In this document: positions 1 to 7,616 of the stretch, piece by piece
Numbering within the stretch: position 1 is the stretch's first letter
Layout: each line of letters opens with the position of its first letter
NCBI RefSeq assembly: GCF_004295645.1
Contig: NZ_CP034752.1
Span: forward strand, 3,534,001-3,598,000
DNA: 64,000 nucleotides
Direction: 5' to 3'
Source of the DNA: Limnobaculum zhutongyuii
GTDB lineage: Bacteria; Pseudomonadota; Gammaproteobacteria; Enterobacterales; Enterobacteriaceae
Notes under the pieces: generated by a model
What the model saw: only the letters and a program-made list of their open reading frames with translations
Told to the model about the DNA's origin: nothing
Database searches by the model: none
Translations under genes and position numbers: made by a program

Positions 1-1
1 G

Positions 2-643
2 AAAATTCGCAGCGTATTTGTGTATACCCATGACTCGATTGGTCTGGGTGAAGACGGTCCGACTCACCAGCCGGTAGAGCAGATGGCCAGCCTGCGTCTG
101 ACGCCAAACATGAGTACCTGGCGTCCGTGTGACCAGGTTGAATCCGCGATAGCGTGGAAAGCAGCGATTGAGCGTCTGGATGGTCCGAGTGCGCTGATTT
201 TCTCCCGCCAGAACCTGACCCAACAGCCGCGTAGCGCAGAGCAACTGGCTAACGTGGCCCGTGGTGGTTATGTGCTGAAAGACTGCACCGGTACACCGGA
301 GTTAATTCTGATTGCCACTGGTTCAGAAGTGAGCCTGGCGGTGGATGCGGCAGATAAACTGAGTGCGGAAGGCCGTAAAGTTCGCGTGGTATCGATGCCT
401 TGTACCGAAGTGTTTGACCGTCAGGATGCGGCTTACCGTGAATCCGTACTGCCATCCGGTGTGAGTGCACGCGTGGCCGTGGAAGCGGGTATTGCGGACT
501 TCTGGTTCAAATACACCGGTCTGAACGGTCGTATTGTAGGTATGCGCAGCTTCGGTGAATCTGCCCCGGCAGAACAACTGTTTGCCGAGTTTGGCTTTAC
601 GGTTGATAACGTAGTGGCGAACGCCCGTGAGTTATTGAAATAA
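2..643 (+). CDS. tkt: Transketolase, C-terminal part (5' end outside window)
   Basis: Transketolase transfers two-carbon ketol units between sugar phosphates in the non-oxidative pentose phosphate pathway, using thiamine diphosphate in the cytoplasm. The reading frame is open from base 2, so the gene begins upstream. The visible part covers the end of the pyrimidine-binding domain and the whole C-terminal domain: 'THDSIGLGEDGPTHQPVEQ', 'STWRPCDQVE', 'ALIFSRQNL', 'ARGGYVLKDC' and the ending 'EFGFTVDNVVANARELL' all match enterobacterial TktA/TktB. About 213 of the usual ~665 residues are present. The paralogue (tktA or tktB) cannot be decided from this part. The stop is followed by an untranslated hairpin element rather than an obvious terminator. 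Confidence 0.97.
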   Translation, partial: KIRSVFVYTHDSIGLGEDGPTHQPVEQMASLRLTPNMSTWRPCDQVESAIAWKAAIERLDGPSALIFSRQNLTQQPRSAEQLANVARGGYVLKDCTGTPELILIATGSEVSLAVDAADKLSAEGRKVRVVSMPCTEVFDRQDAAYRESVLPSGVSARVAVEAGIADFWFKYTGLNGRIVGMRSFGESAPAEQLFAEFGFTVDNVVANARELLK

Positions 644-706
644 GAAGTGTCCCTTGACCTTTTTATAGAGCACTGGAATTCAGCCGACAACTGAGAGAGG
701 GTAGCA

Positions 707-943
707 CGCCAAACATGGATGTTTGGCGAGGCACTGCTTCGCTGTTCAAAATTGCAGGAGCAATTTTGAACAGCACAACGTGCTGGCCCCGTAGGGGTGA
801 GCCTCATGGATGAGGCGAATAAACCGAATCAGTGCCAGTGCGTAAACCCGAACGAAGGCGGAGGGAAGTCGCCATCAGGCGACCTGGATTCGGGTGCGAA
901 GGCGCGGGGGTGCAGGGGGCGTTCGCCTTTTAACGCCCCCTGC
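707..943. repeat. Untranslated element made of consecutive perfect hairpins
   Basis: Between tkt and crcB lies a GC-rich block built almost entirely of inverted repeats. Perfect stems: 707-716 with 719-728 (10 bp); 741-755 with 760-774 (15 bp, loop AGGA); 773-776 with 780-783; 787-790 with 794-797; 801-807 with 810-816 (7 bp); 846-852 with 889-895 (7 bp) enclosing 868-873 with 878-883 (6 bp, loop ATCA); and 912-923 with 932-943 (12 bp, GCAGGGGGCGTT arm). No stem is followed by a T-run, so they are not ordinary terminators. Open frames crossing it are spurious. The tight packing suggests a dispersed intergenic repeat family (REP/ERIC-like in concept) or a structured RNA; I cannot name the family. 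Confidence 0.75.
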
Positions 944-1044
944 TCGGCCACATGCACCACAGGTAATTTGAACACCGTACTGTTAGTGGACGAAACCAGC
1001 TCAGGTTCAACCACTTTTAAGTTAAATAAGTACAATCAATCACA

Positions 1045-1072
1045 TTGTACCCATTCCATTTCACGCTATACT
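1045..1072 (+). promoter_or_regulatory. Likely sigma-70 promoter of the crcB riboswitch, with an operator-like palindrome
   Basis: A perfect -10 hexamer TATACT lies at 1067-1072, with a weak -35 (TTGTAC, 1045-1050) 16 bp upstream. The expected start, about 1079-1080, coincides with the first base of the fluoride aptamer. The -35 sits in a perfect 7-7-7 inverted repeat, GTACAAT (1030-1036) and ATTGTAC (1044-1050), which could be bound by a regulator; that role is inference. Confidence 0.55.
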
Positions 1073-1079
1073 AACAATC

Positions 1080-1147
1080 GGTGATGGCGTTCCACCATTA
1101 ACCTTCCGGTTATAAACCGCCTGATATTAAGGGCTGATGACACCTGA
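1080..1147 (+). ncRNA. Fluoride riboswitch (crcB motif) aptamer
   Basis: The stretch begins GGTGATGGCGTTCCACC, followed by ATTAACC, a small hairpin (CCTTCCGG), AACCGCCTGATA and GGCTGATGACACCT. This order of conserved blocks is the crcB-motif aptamer, which binds fluoride through magnesium ions. It lies directly upstream of a crcB-family fluoride channel gene and overlaps the first arm of a terminator hairpin, the normal arrangement for a transcriptional switch: fluoride binding stabilises the aptamer and lets transcription continue. Boundaries are approximate by a few bases. Confidence 0.9.
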
Positions 1148-1195
1148 CAAAGATGACTCCATTATGGAGGTCTGTGTGCGTCAGGTGTTTTTGTT
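1141..1195 (+). terminator. Riboswitch-controlled intrinsic terminator upstream of crcB
   Basis: CACCTGAC at 1141-1148 pairs with GTCAGGTG at 1180-1187 and is followed by TTTTTGTT. An inner CTCCA/TGGAG hairpin lies at 1157-1169. The left arm shares bases with the 3' end of the aptamer, so aptamer and terminator can be mutually exclusive. Confidence 0.85.
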
Positions 1196-1282
1196 ACCCG
1201 CTCAGTACCTCCGAGAGCCATTCAAATCCAATCAATTAAACTAAACCTATGCGGCTATTGGCATGCATAGCAGGAGAAGAAA

Positions 1283-1669
1283 ATGAGCTATGGCATAACG
1301 TTATTGATCGTTGCGTTCGGAGGAGCCGTGGGGGCAGTCAGTCGCTTTCAGATTACTAACTGGTTTATTCAATGGTTTGGCAATAGCTTTCCCTACGCCA
1401 CTCTTGCTGTAAACGTAGGTGGTTCTTTCATCATGGGTGCTTTAATGTCCGCCCTGACCCACGGCACATTAATTTCTCCCCACTGGCGCCCTTTGATTGG
1501 TGTCGGCTTTTTAGGTGCATTAACCACCTTCTCTACCTTTTCATTTGATACTTTGGTGCTCTTTACTCAGGGAGAGTGGCTAAAAGCCGCGCTAAATATT
1601 ATCGCTAATGTGTTGTTATGCCTGTTCGCGGTCGCTATTGGTTATCAATTATTGATAAAGGCACAGTGA
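1283..1669 (+). CDS. crcB: Fluoride-exporting channel CrcB/Fluc
   Basis: CrcB (Fluc) is a small dual-topology inner-membrane fluoride channel that lowers cytoplasmic fluoride. The 128-residue product has the family length and about four hydrophobic segments. Conserved motifs are visible: 'GGAVGAVSRFQ' near the N-terminus, 'NVGGSFIMG' near residues 50-60 and 'GFLGALTTFSTFSFDT' near residues 75-95, containing the phenylalanines and the sodium/fluoride-site threonines and serines typical of Fluc. The start has AGGAG nine bases upstream. The gene stands alone behind a fluoride riboswitch, which independently supports the function. A terminator follows at 1708-1736. Confidence 0.96.
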   Translation: MSYGITLLIVAFGGAVGAVSRFQITNWFIQWFGNSFPYATLAVNVGGSFIMGALMSALTHGTLISPHWRPLIGVGFLGALTTFSTFSFDTLVLFTQGEWLKAALNIIANVLLCLFAVAIGYQLLIKAQ

Positions 1670-1707
1670 ATTAGCCGCTTTTTGGTCTTCGTCAATAATC
1701 GTACTTT

Positions 1708-1736
1708 CAGAGCGTGATAATCTCCGCTCTGTTTTT
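1708..1736 (+). terminator. Terminator after crcB
   Basis: CAGAGCG (1708-1714) pairs with CGCTCTG (1725-1731), followed directly by TTTTT. Confidence 0.85.
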
Positions 1737-2089
1737 CTGTAAAGATGTTAAAAGAATCCTCAGAAATGGCGGAAATCCTGATTTTTTGCTGTTTCGACAT
1801 AGTGAACTTTGTTAGAGTGACAACATTGTTTCCTCCCTGTTTATGGATAACAGAGAAAAATCAGCGAAGGCAGCAAATAGACCAACACATGTTGACTAAA
1901 CTGATATCAGAAGCCTGAACATTCCAAAGGCTTCACCAATTTAGCTGTAGATTACTTAGCGTCAAAAGAAGTCTGAAGATGTTCAGGGCACACGCCAGAT
2001 ACCAGCCTTACTTTAGCAACAGAGATCTCTAGCAAACCATTTAATCCCCGGGGATATATTCCGGTTACACCGATGTTTAGGAATACGAA
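1737..2089. other. Intergenic region upstream of yqjA
   Basis: About 350 bases with no credible coding frame. It presumably holds the yqjA promoter. The one clear structure is a 12-bp palindrome ATCCCCGGGGAT at 2044-2055, some 35 bases before the yqjA start. I see no riboswitch or recognisable operator. Confidence 0.5.
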
Positions 2090-2755
2090 ATGGATGTAAT
2101 ACACACGCTCTGGCAAGCGCTCTGGCACCACGATATAGCAATGCTGTCTAATCCGTCCCTTACCTGGACGCTATACGGCATACTTTTCACTATTCTCTTG
2201 CTGGAGAATGGCGTTCTTCCCGCGGCATTTTTACCGGGTGATAGCCTGTTGCTGTTAGTGGGTGTTTTAGTCGCTAAAGGCGCAATTAATTATCCGCTGG
2301 CAATCGTGATCCTTACCGCGGGTGCCAGTATCGGCAGTTGGATTGGTTTCCTGCAGGGGCGATGGTTAGGGAATACGTCGTTGGTGCAAAACTGGCTTTC
2401 CCATATTCCTCCTCATTATCATCAACGTGCCCATAATCTGTTCCATCGTCACGGTTTAGCGGCACTATTTATCGGTCGTTTTCTGGCTTTTGTCCGTACT
2501 CTGTTACCTACTCTGGCAGGTGTTTCTGGCCTGGACAGCAAGCGTTTTCAGTTCTTCAGCTGGATGAGCGGTTTCCTGTGGGTGGCTATTCTGACCAGCC
2601 TGGGTTATGCGCTGGGCAGCACCAAAATTTTCGACCGTTATGAAAACGAATTAATGAAAGGTCTGGTGTTATTGCCAATCATACTGTTGGTTGCGGGTCT
2701 GATTGGTTCAATTATCGTTATCTGGCGTAAAAAACGCGCTCATAACGCCAAATAA
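2090..2755 (+). CDS. yqjA: DedA-family inner-membrane protein YqjA
   Basis: DedA proteins are polytopic inner-membrane proteins needed for envelope homeostasis, proton-dependent transport and probably lipid-carrier or phospholipid flipping; E. coli YqjA supports growth at alkaline pH and drug resistance. The 221-residue product equals the E. coli length. Visible family features: 'ENGVLPAAFLPGDSLLLLVG' near residues 38-57 with the acidic residues of the re-entrant segment, and 'IGRFLAFVRTLLPTLAGVSG' near residues 140-160 with the conserved arginines. The C-terminus is basic (WRKKRAHNAK). AGGAA lies ahead of the ATG. In E. coli mzrA and yqjC follow; here a terminator does. Confidence 0.94.
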   Translation: MDVIHTLWQALWHHDIAMLSNPSLTWTLYGILFTILLLENGVLPAAFLPGDSLLLLVGVLVAKGAINYPLAIVILTAGASIGSWIGFLQGRWLGNTSLVQNWLSHIPPHYHQRAHNLFHRHGLAALFIGRFLAFVRTLLPTLAGVSGLDSKRFQFFSWMSGFLWVAILTSLGYALGSTKIFDRYENELMKGLVLLPIILLVAGLIGSIIVIWRKKRAHNAK

Positions 2756-2789
2756 GCGCCTTTAATCACCCAATCTTTTCCGGGTAGTT

Positions 2790-2831
2790 AAAATAAAAGC
2801 CGAAATGACTCGCCATTTCGGCTTTTATTTT
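2790..2831. terminator. Bidirectional-type terminator after yqjA
   Basis: An 18-bp perfect stem: AAAATAAAAGCCGAAATG (2790-2807) with its complement at 2814-2831, six-base loop. The A-rich left arm and T-rich right arm fit an intrinsic terminator that separates yqjA from yqjD. Confidence 0.88.
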
Positions 2832-2977
2832 GTTGATTCTCGGGTGAATATTCACCTTTCCCCCTGACTAATTCCCTTGCATTTCCTGACAAAACAGCAC
2901 AATTTCTCCTTTAATAACATTGAATAATGGTCTATGGTTAATATTACATTTCGCTCATATTTTAAGGAGTAGATCCA

Positions 2978-3289
2978 ATGGCACAGCAAAAAGAAAGTAC
3001 TTCAGAACAACTTCGTGAAGAGCTCGAAACACTGGCAAATACGTTGGAAGAGATCCTACACTCCTCTGGCGATAAACCTAAAGCTGAACTGGACAAAATG
3101 CGCGCCAAAGCTGAAGGGCTGTTAAAAGATACCCGTACCCGCCTGACCGAAACCAAAGGCAAAATTGTTGACCAAACTAAAGAGATTGCCGATAAAGCTG
3201 ACACCTATGTGCATGAAAAACCATGGGCTGGCGTAGGCATCGGTGCTGCAGTTGGTCTGGTGCTTGGCGTACTGTTAACTCGTCGCTAA
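2978..3289 (+). CDS. yqjD: ElaB/YqjD/DUF883-family membrane-anchored protein
   Basis: In E. coli YqjD is an inner-membrane protein that associates with ribosomes through its cytoplasmic N-terminal part in stationary phase. This 103-residue protein has the family design: a long charged helical N-terminal region (residues 1-80, rich in E, K and T, coiled-coil-like) and one C-terminal membrane helix 'GVGIGAAVGLVLGVLLTRR'. AAGGAG precedes the ATG. It begins a tight cluster, with yqjE starting two bases after its stop and yqjK overlapping yqjE. Confidence 0.94.
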   Translation: MAQQKESTSEQLREELETLANTLEEILHSSGDKPKAELDKMRAKAEGLLKDTRTRLTETKGKIVDQTKEIADKADTYVHEKPWAGVGIGAAVGLVLGVLLTRR

Positions 3290-3291
3290 TT

Positions 3292-3687
3292 ATGTCAAAT
3301 AGCACCTCTGCTCAGGGCCCCGGCAAGGGTGCCCTGGCCACTATCCAGCGAATCTTTACCTTACTGCATCGAATGGTGCAAACCCGTCTGGAACTGATTG
3401 CTGTAGAGCTGGAAGAAGAGAAGGCCAATCTGCTTCAATTATTGATGTTGGTTGGTCTGACGCTGGTTTTTTCCGGTTTCTGCCTGATGGGTCTGTTCAT
3501 TCTGATCTGTCTGGCGATCGATCCCGCCTATCGCGTGCTCGCACTGTCCCTGATTACCGGAATTCTGTTTCTGCTGGCTGTTATCACTGGGGTTTGGGCT
3601 ATGGTCAGGGCTAAGCGCTCTACCTTCCTGAAAGAAACCCGCAATCAACTGAAACTGGATCACATCCTGCTTGAGGATGACAAGTGA
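3292..3687 (+). CDS. yqjE: Phage-holin-like inner-membrane protein YqjE
   Basis: YqjE is a small inner-membrane protein of the phage holin III-like superfamily, function unknown. I chose the ATG at 3292 (131 residues) because it gives the normal family N-terminus (MSNSTSAQGPGKG) and sits just past the yqjD stop; an upstream in-frame start at 3223 would lie inside yqjD. The sequence shows an amphipathic helix 'RMVQTRLELIAVELEEE' and two membrane segments near residues 45-70 and 80-105. It is translated with yqjD and yqjK. Confidence 0.92.
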   Translation: MSNSTSAQGPGKGALATIQRIFTLLHRMVQTRLELIAVELEEEKANLLQLLMLVGLTLVFSGFCLMGLFILICLAIDPAYRVLALSLITGILFLLAVITGVWAMVRAKRSTFLKETRNQLKLDHILLEDDK

Positions 3688-3968
3688 ATAAGCAGCAACG
3701 GCAACTCAAAAAAAACCTGCTGCTGAAAAAAATCGCCCGGCAGCGCTCAGAATTAGCTCAAGGTCGTCAAGACTGGCTGGAACAAACGCAGTCTTTTGAC
3801 CGGGGCTGGCTGACGCTGACGCACTACCCTATCATTACTGCTACCGGTCTTGGTATCGCTGCCGTATATGGTTTACGCCATCCTCGTAAACTCATACTTT
3901 GGGGCCGCCGTGCTCTCGGCATCTGGAGTACCGTGAATTTCGTCAAAAATAGTCTAAACTCGAAATAA
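3684..3968 (+). CDS. yqjK: YqjK-family protein
   Basis: YqjK is a small conserved protein always found after yqjDE; function unknown. The 94-residue reading frame uses a GTG start overlapping the yqjE stop by four bases, typical of translational coupling. The N-terminal 35 residues are strongly basic (KKNLLLKKIARQRSELAQGRQDW), followed by a hydrophobic segment 'ITATGLGIAAVYGL' and a basic tail. The family name rests on position and general pattern more than on any distinctive motif. Confidence 0.85.
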   Translation: MNKQQRQLKKNLLLKKIARQRSELAQGRQDWLEQTQSFDRGWLTLTHYPIITATGLGIAAVYGLRHPRKLILWGRRALGIWSTVNFVKNSLNSK

Positions 3969-4068
3969 CCTTTTTCTACCCGGATTATCCCGCCTGTCTC
4001 ATACTGCTGATTAATTCAACAATAATTCTGAGCTTCTGCTCGAGAAACTAATACGCACGTTTCATTAC

Positions 4069-4089
4069 ATATATAATTTCGTTATATAT
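4069..4089. promoter_or_regulatory. Operator-like inverted repeat upstream of yqjF (candidate YhaJ site)
   Basis: ATATATAA (4069-4076) and TTATATAT (4082-4089) form a perfect 8-5-8 inverted repeat of the size bound by LysR-type dimers, about 180 bases before the yqjF start. In E. coli the LysR protein YhaJ, encoded in this same locus, activates yqjF. Binding here is inference from that pairing; AT-rich palindromes can occur by chance. Confidence 0.4.
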
Positions 4090-4267
4090 CATAACCATTA
4101 AGCATATGTAGTCATTCAGATTTTTTGAATTAATTATGCAATTCTTCTCGCTAACAAGTTTCCATCACCTGAACTAGGATAAGCACATCGAAACAAAACA
4201 ATGTTTGTACGTAACTATCACGGGCAAGCAAACCATTATCAAATTGTGTTCAGGAGTTAGAGTAGAA

Positions 4268-4663
4268 ATGAAAAATTTAAATAACGTAGCATTACTAATC
4301 GCCCGTATTTTAATGCCAATTCTGTTTATTGTGGCTGGTTACGGTAAGTTAGGTGATGCTTACGCCGGAACACAGCAATATATGCAAGCCATGGGCGTTC
4401 CTGGCTTCCTGTTGCCGCTGACAATTTTACTGGAACTGGGTGGTGGTCTGGCGGTGTTATTTGGTTTACTGACTCGTACCACTGCAATTTTCACTGCACT
4501 GTTCACACTGTTAACCGCGTTTATTTTCCACAGCAACTTTGCTGAAGGCGTTAACCAGTTAATGTTTATGAAAAACCTGACCATTGCTGGCGGTTATATC
4601 TTACTGGCAGTGAGCGGCCCTGGTGCTTTCAGTATTGATAGACTGTTAAACAAAAAATGGTAA
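4268..4663 (+). CDS. yqjF: DoxX-family membrane protein YqjF
   Basis: DoxX-family proteins are four-helix inner-membrane proteins linked to thiol/quinone redox stress. E. coli yqjF responds to dinitrotoluene breakdown products through YhaJ. The ATG at 4268 gives a 131-residue protein with the usual start 'MKNLNNVALLIARILMPILF'; a start at 4205 lacks support. Motifs include 'GYGKLGDAYAGTQQYMQAMGVP' split over residues 25-46 and 'LELGGGLAVLFGLLTR'. AGGAG lies upstream at 4251. It is followed by a strong terminator and then yqjG, a functional partner in quinone detoxification. Confidence 0.94.
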   Translation: MKNLNNVALLIARILMPILFIVAGYGKLGDAYAGTQQYMQAMGVPGFLLPLTILLELGGGLAVLFGLLTRTTAIFTALFTLLTAFIFHSNFAEGVNQLMFMKNLTIAGGYILLAVSGPGAFSIDRLLNKKW

Positions 4664-4675
4664 TTCACTGATAAC

Positions 4676-4712
4676 TGAAAAGCTGCGCTCTCAAGGCGCA
4701 GCTTTTCATTTT
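4676..4712 (+). terminator. Terminator after yqjF
   Basis: TGAAAAGCTGCGC (4676-4688) pairs perfectly with GCGCAGCTTTTCA (4696-4708), seven-base loop, then TTTTC. Confidence 0.88.
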
Positions 4713-4803
4713 CTATCTTTTCATATAGTTAAACATATAGGAAAAGCCTTTCACTCAAAATTGAGCTATACCTGTTATAACCAACTTATCTGCGGAGGTA
4801 AAA

Positions 4804-5793
4804 ATGGGACAGTTAGTTAATGGAATCTGGCAGGATGTTTGGTACGACACTAAATCAAGTAACGGTCATTTCAAACGAACCGCACCTCAGTTTCGTCACT
4901 GGGTCACTGCCGATGGTCAACCCGGCCCAAGCGGAGAAGGCGGCTTTAAGGCCGAAGCAGGGCGTTATCATCTGTATGTTTCCCTCGCCTGCCCTTGGGC
5001 TCATCGCACTTTACTAATGCGTAAGCTAAAAGGACTGGAAAAAATGATTTCAGTTTCAGTGGTACATCCTTTGATGCTGGAGCACGGTTGGACCTTTGCC
5101 ACCGACTTTGAAGCCGCTACCGGCGATCAGCTTTTTGGGCTGGATTATCTGTATCAGCTCTATCTGAAAGCTATTCCTGATTACACGTGTCGGGTAACGG
5201 TACCCGTACTGTGGGATACGCAAAAGAACACCATTGTCAGCAATGAATCTTCAGAGATTATTCGTATGTTTAACAGCGCATTCGATGATCTGGGAGCAAC
5301 TCCGGCAGATTATTATCCGGAGCCACTGCGTGAAGAGATCGACCGGTTAAACGATTGGATCTACCCAAATGTTAACAATGGTGTTTATAAAGCTGGTTTT
5401 GCTACCCAACAGGATGCCTACAGCGAAGAAGTAGCAAATGTTTTCAATGCGCTGGACAAGCTGGAAGAGATCCTCAGCACGCAACGCTATCTGACAGGCA
5501 GCCAGCTAACCGAGGCCGACCTGCGGCTGTGGACCACCTTAGTTCGCTTCGATCCGGTGTATGTCACCCACTTTAAGTGTGACTATCAAAGGATCAGTGA
5601 TTATCCGAATTTATATGGCTTCTTGCGGGACATCTATCAGCTCCCTGGCATTCATGAGACGGTTAATTTCCCGCATATTCGTAACCACTATTATCGTAGC
5701 CATAAAACCATTAACCCGACCGGGATTATCTCTGTCGGACCAAAACAGGATCTCAATGCTCCACACCATCGCGATCGGCGTTTTGGTGAATAA
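4804..5793 (+). CDS. yqjG: Glutathionyl-hydroquinone reductase
   Basis: This Xi-class glutathione transferase reduces glutathionyl-hydroquinones to hydroquinone and glutathione disulfide in the cytoplasm. At 329 residues it matches E. coli YqjG (328). The N-terminal thioredoxin-like domain contains the catalytic cysteine in 'YVSLACPWAHRTLLM' near residues 58-72, and the helical C-terminal domain has 'YLTGSQLTEADLRLWTTLVRFD' (split at residue ~240). The start is well supported by GCGGAGGT seven bases upstream. An imperfect palindrome CTTTTC...GAAAAG (4719-4748) lies before it. A pirin gene follows after 14 bases, so the two are probably co-transcribed. Confidence 0.96.
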   Translation: MGQLVNGIWQDVWYDTKSSNGHFKRTAPQFRHWVTADGQPGPSGEGGFKAEAGRYHLYVSLACPWAHRTLLMRKLKGLEKMISVSVVHPLMLEHGWTFATDFEAATGDQLFGLDYLYQLYLKAIPDYTCRVTVPVLWDTQKNTIVSNESSEIIRMFNSAFDDLGATPADYYPEPLREEIDRLNDWIYPNVNNGVYKAGFATQQDAYSEEVANVFNALDKLEEILSTQRYLTGSQLTEADLRLWTTLVRFDPVYVTHFKCDYQRISDYPNLYGFLRDIYQLPGIHETVNFPHIRNHYYRSHKTINPTGIISVGPKQDLNAPHHRDRRFGE

Positions 5794-5807
5794 GTAAGGA
5801 GAACATA

Positions 5808-6665
5808 ATGAGTAATCAACAATATCGAGCTATTCGTCAGGTATTTCCGGCAATGGCAACTCAGGACGGTGCAGGGGTTAGCCTTAAACGCGCTTTAGGC
5901 CAGAGTGATAGCCAGAGAATGGATCCCTATCTGATGATGGATGTGTTCTTTTCCGACGATCCGCAAGACTATATTGCCGGTTTCCCGGACCATCCACACC
6001 GCGGTTTTGAAACCATTACCTATATGCTGGAAGGCAACATGCTACACGAAGACCATGTTGGTCATCGTGGTGAACTGAAAACCGGTGGCATTCAGTGGAT
6101 GACCGCTGGTCGGGGAATCATTCACTCTGAAATGCCACAGCAGGTAGATGGCGAAATGCGCGGCTTCCAGATTTGGCTTAACCTGCCCGGGGTCGACAAG
6201 ATGAAAGATCCCAGTTATCAAAACTTCGATGCTGAGCAACTGCCCAATATATCGCTGTTGGAAGAAGGGCAAATCATTCTGATTGCTGGCTCACTGACGC
6301 TGGATGGAGATAGCTACACCAGCCCGGTACAGGCCCATGCCACTCAACCGCTGATTGCCGATATTCATCTGCAACCTAATGGTGAGGTACATATTCCGGT
6401 TCCAGCCGGACTCAACGCCTTGCTCTATCTGTTTGAAGGTGAGATTCAGGTGGGAAATGAAGCGCTGCAATTTGACCAAACGGCTATTCTTACCGATGGC
6501 GATATGTTGCACTTAAAAGCCGATATTCTGGGCGGACGAGCCATGCTGTTGGCGGGTAAACCGCTGAATGAGCCGGTGGTACAGTATGGTCCTTTTGTGA
6601 TGAACACTGTTGATGAAATTAAACAGGCAATCAATGACTATAACAGCGGAAAATTTACCGCATAG
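5808..6665 (+). CDS. Pirin-family bicupin protein
   Basis: Pirins are cytoplasmic metal-binding bicupins; some have quercetin 2,3-dioxygenase activity and others act in redox sensing. The 285-residue product has the full pirin length, longer than E. coli YhaK (about 233), so I leave the symbol blank. The four metal ligands of the first cupin are present: His62 and His64 in 'FPDHPHRGFETITY', and His106 and Glu108 in 'GRGIIHSEMP'. The C-terminal pirin domain ends 'GPFVMNTVDEIKQAINDY', a clear family signature. AAGGAG precedes the ATG. It follows yqjG by 14 bases, and a terminator shared with the convergent EamA gene lies just after it. Confidence 0.93.
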   Translation: MSNQQYRAIRQVFPAMATQDGAGVSLKRALGQSDSQRMDPYLMMDVFFSDDPQDYIAGFPDHPHRGFETITYMLEGNMLHEDHVGHRGELKTGGIQWMTAGRGIIHSEMPQQVDGEMRGFQIWLNLPGVDKMKDPSYQNFDAEQLPNISLLEEGQIILIAGSLTLDGDSYTSPVQAHATQPLIADIHLQPNGEVHIPVPAGLNALLYLFEGEIQVGNEALQFDQTAILTDGDMLHLKADILGGRAMLLAGKPLNEPVVQYGPFVMNTVDEIKQAINDYNSGKFTA

Positions 6666-6687
6666 TCTTCTTACATCAGGGCTTGTA

Positions 6688-6720
6688 GGGTGAAAGTGAA
6701 CTGTAAACTTTCACCCTTTT
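6688..6720. terminator. Terminator between convergent pirin and EamA genes
   Basis: GGGTGAAAGT (6688-6697) pairs with ACTTTCACCC (6707-6716), then TTTTATTT on the plus strand. Confidence 0.85.
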
Positions 6721-6722
6721 AT

Positions 6723-7577
6723 TTAGCCTGACTTCTGTCGGGTAGACCAGGCCACGGCAAAAATAATCAGTTCACCACCAGCCACCATCCTCAGTCCCGG
6801 TTGTTCATGAAACAGAACCCATGCCACCAAAATGGCATAGACGGGCTCCAGTGCAATAATCATCGCGGCGGTTCGGGCGTTAATCACTTTCAACGCATTA
6901 ATAAAAAAACTATAAGAAAGCCCGGTACATAACAGGCCAAGGCAGGCAATCCATACCCAATCCAGCCAGGGTACCTGTGGAATATCCGCAAAAGCAAAAG
7001 GCAGTAAGCACAACATCACCGACAGATTCTCCCACCAGTTAACCTGTACTCCTGACATTTTAGCCGCCACGCTACGGTTACCAATGGTGAGTAATGCATA
7101 GGTAAATCCGGACAAAATTCCCCAAATAAGCCCTTCAGTGGCATTATTGGCAAAATCAAAGCTGGGGGTAACTAATACCAATCCCAGAGACACCAGCCCA
7201 ATCAGCGTATATTCGGTTTTAGTCAGTTGTTCCCGATACAGTACGCTTTCCAGCAATGCCACAAACGCAGGGAAACAGGCAAACCCCAGCGTAGCAACCG
7301 CAACCCCGCCGACTTTAATACCGATAAAAAACGTTACCCAATGTGCCACCAGCAATAAACCCATCGCCAGCAGGTTAAAAATACGTTGGGAAGTCATCCC
7401 CTGCCAGGGCAGGCGGCGGGATTTAATCAGTAATAACGAGAGGGAAAGAACGGCAAAAACCGCCCGGCCAAAAACCAGTACGGCAACACCGCTGATAATT
7501 AACTTCCCAAAGATACCGGAAATGCCAAACAGAACGGCAGCGGCATGCATTTGCCACAAAGCACTACCACGGGTCAT
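6723..7577 (-). CDS. EamA/DMT-family membrane transporter
   Basis: Members of the drug/metabolite transporter superfamily are ten-helix inner-membrane exporters for amino acids, metabolites or drugs. The 284-residue product shows two EamA repeats: one starting 'AAAVLFGISGIFGKLI' and the second around 'GLIWGILSGFTYALLTIGN', with the typical closing 'ALEPVYAILVAWVLFHEQPG'. Substrate cannot be told from sequence. It lies 40 bases downstream of yhaJ on the same strand, so regulator and transporter are probably one transcript. Confidence 0.9.
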   Translation of the reverse strand: MTRGSALWQMHAAAVLFGISGIFGKLIISGVAVLVFGRAVFAVLSLSLLLIKSRRLPWQGMTSQRIFNLLAMGLLLVAHWVTFFIGIKVGGVAVATLGFACFPAFVALLESVLYREQLTKTEYTLIGLVSLGLVLVTPSFDFANNATEGLIWGILSGFTYALLTIGNRSVAAKMSGVQVNWWENLSVMLCLLPFAFADIPQVPWLDWVWIACLGLLCTGLSYSFFINALKVINARTAAMIIALEPVYAILVAWVLFHEQPGLRMVAGGELIIFAVAWSTRQKSG

Positions 7578-7616
7578 GATGCCACCGAATAAAAAATGAA
7601 TGGATGCTTGCTGAAA

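Noticed and set aside
797..1084. Open frames of 95 (plus) and 68 (minus) codons in the hairpin element
   Set aside because: They run across perfect inverted repeats and the crcB promoter, have odd composition and no homology that I recognise.
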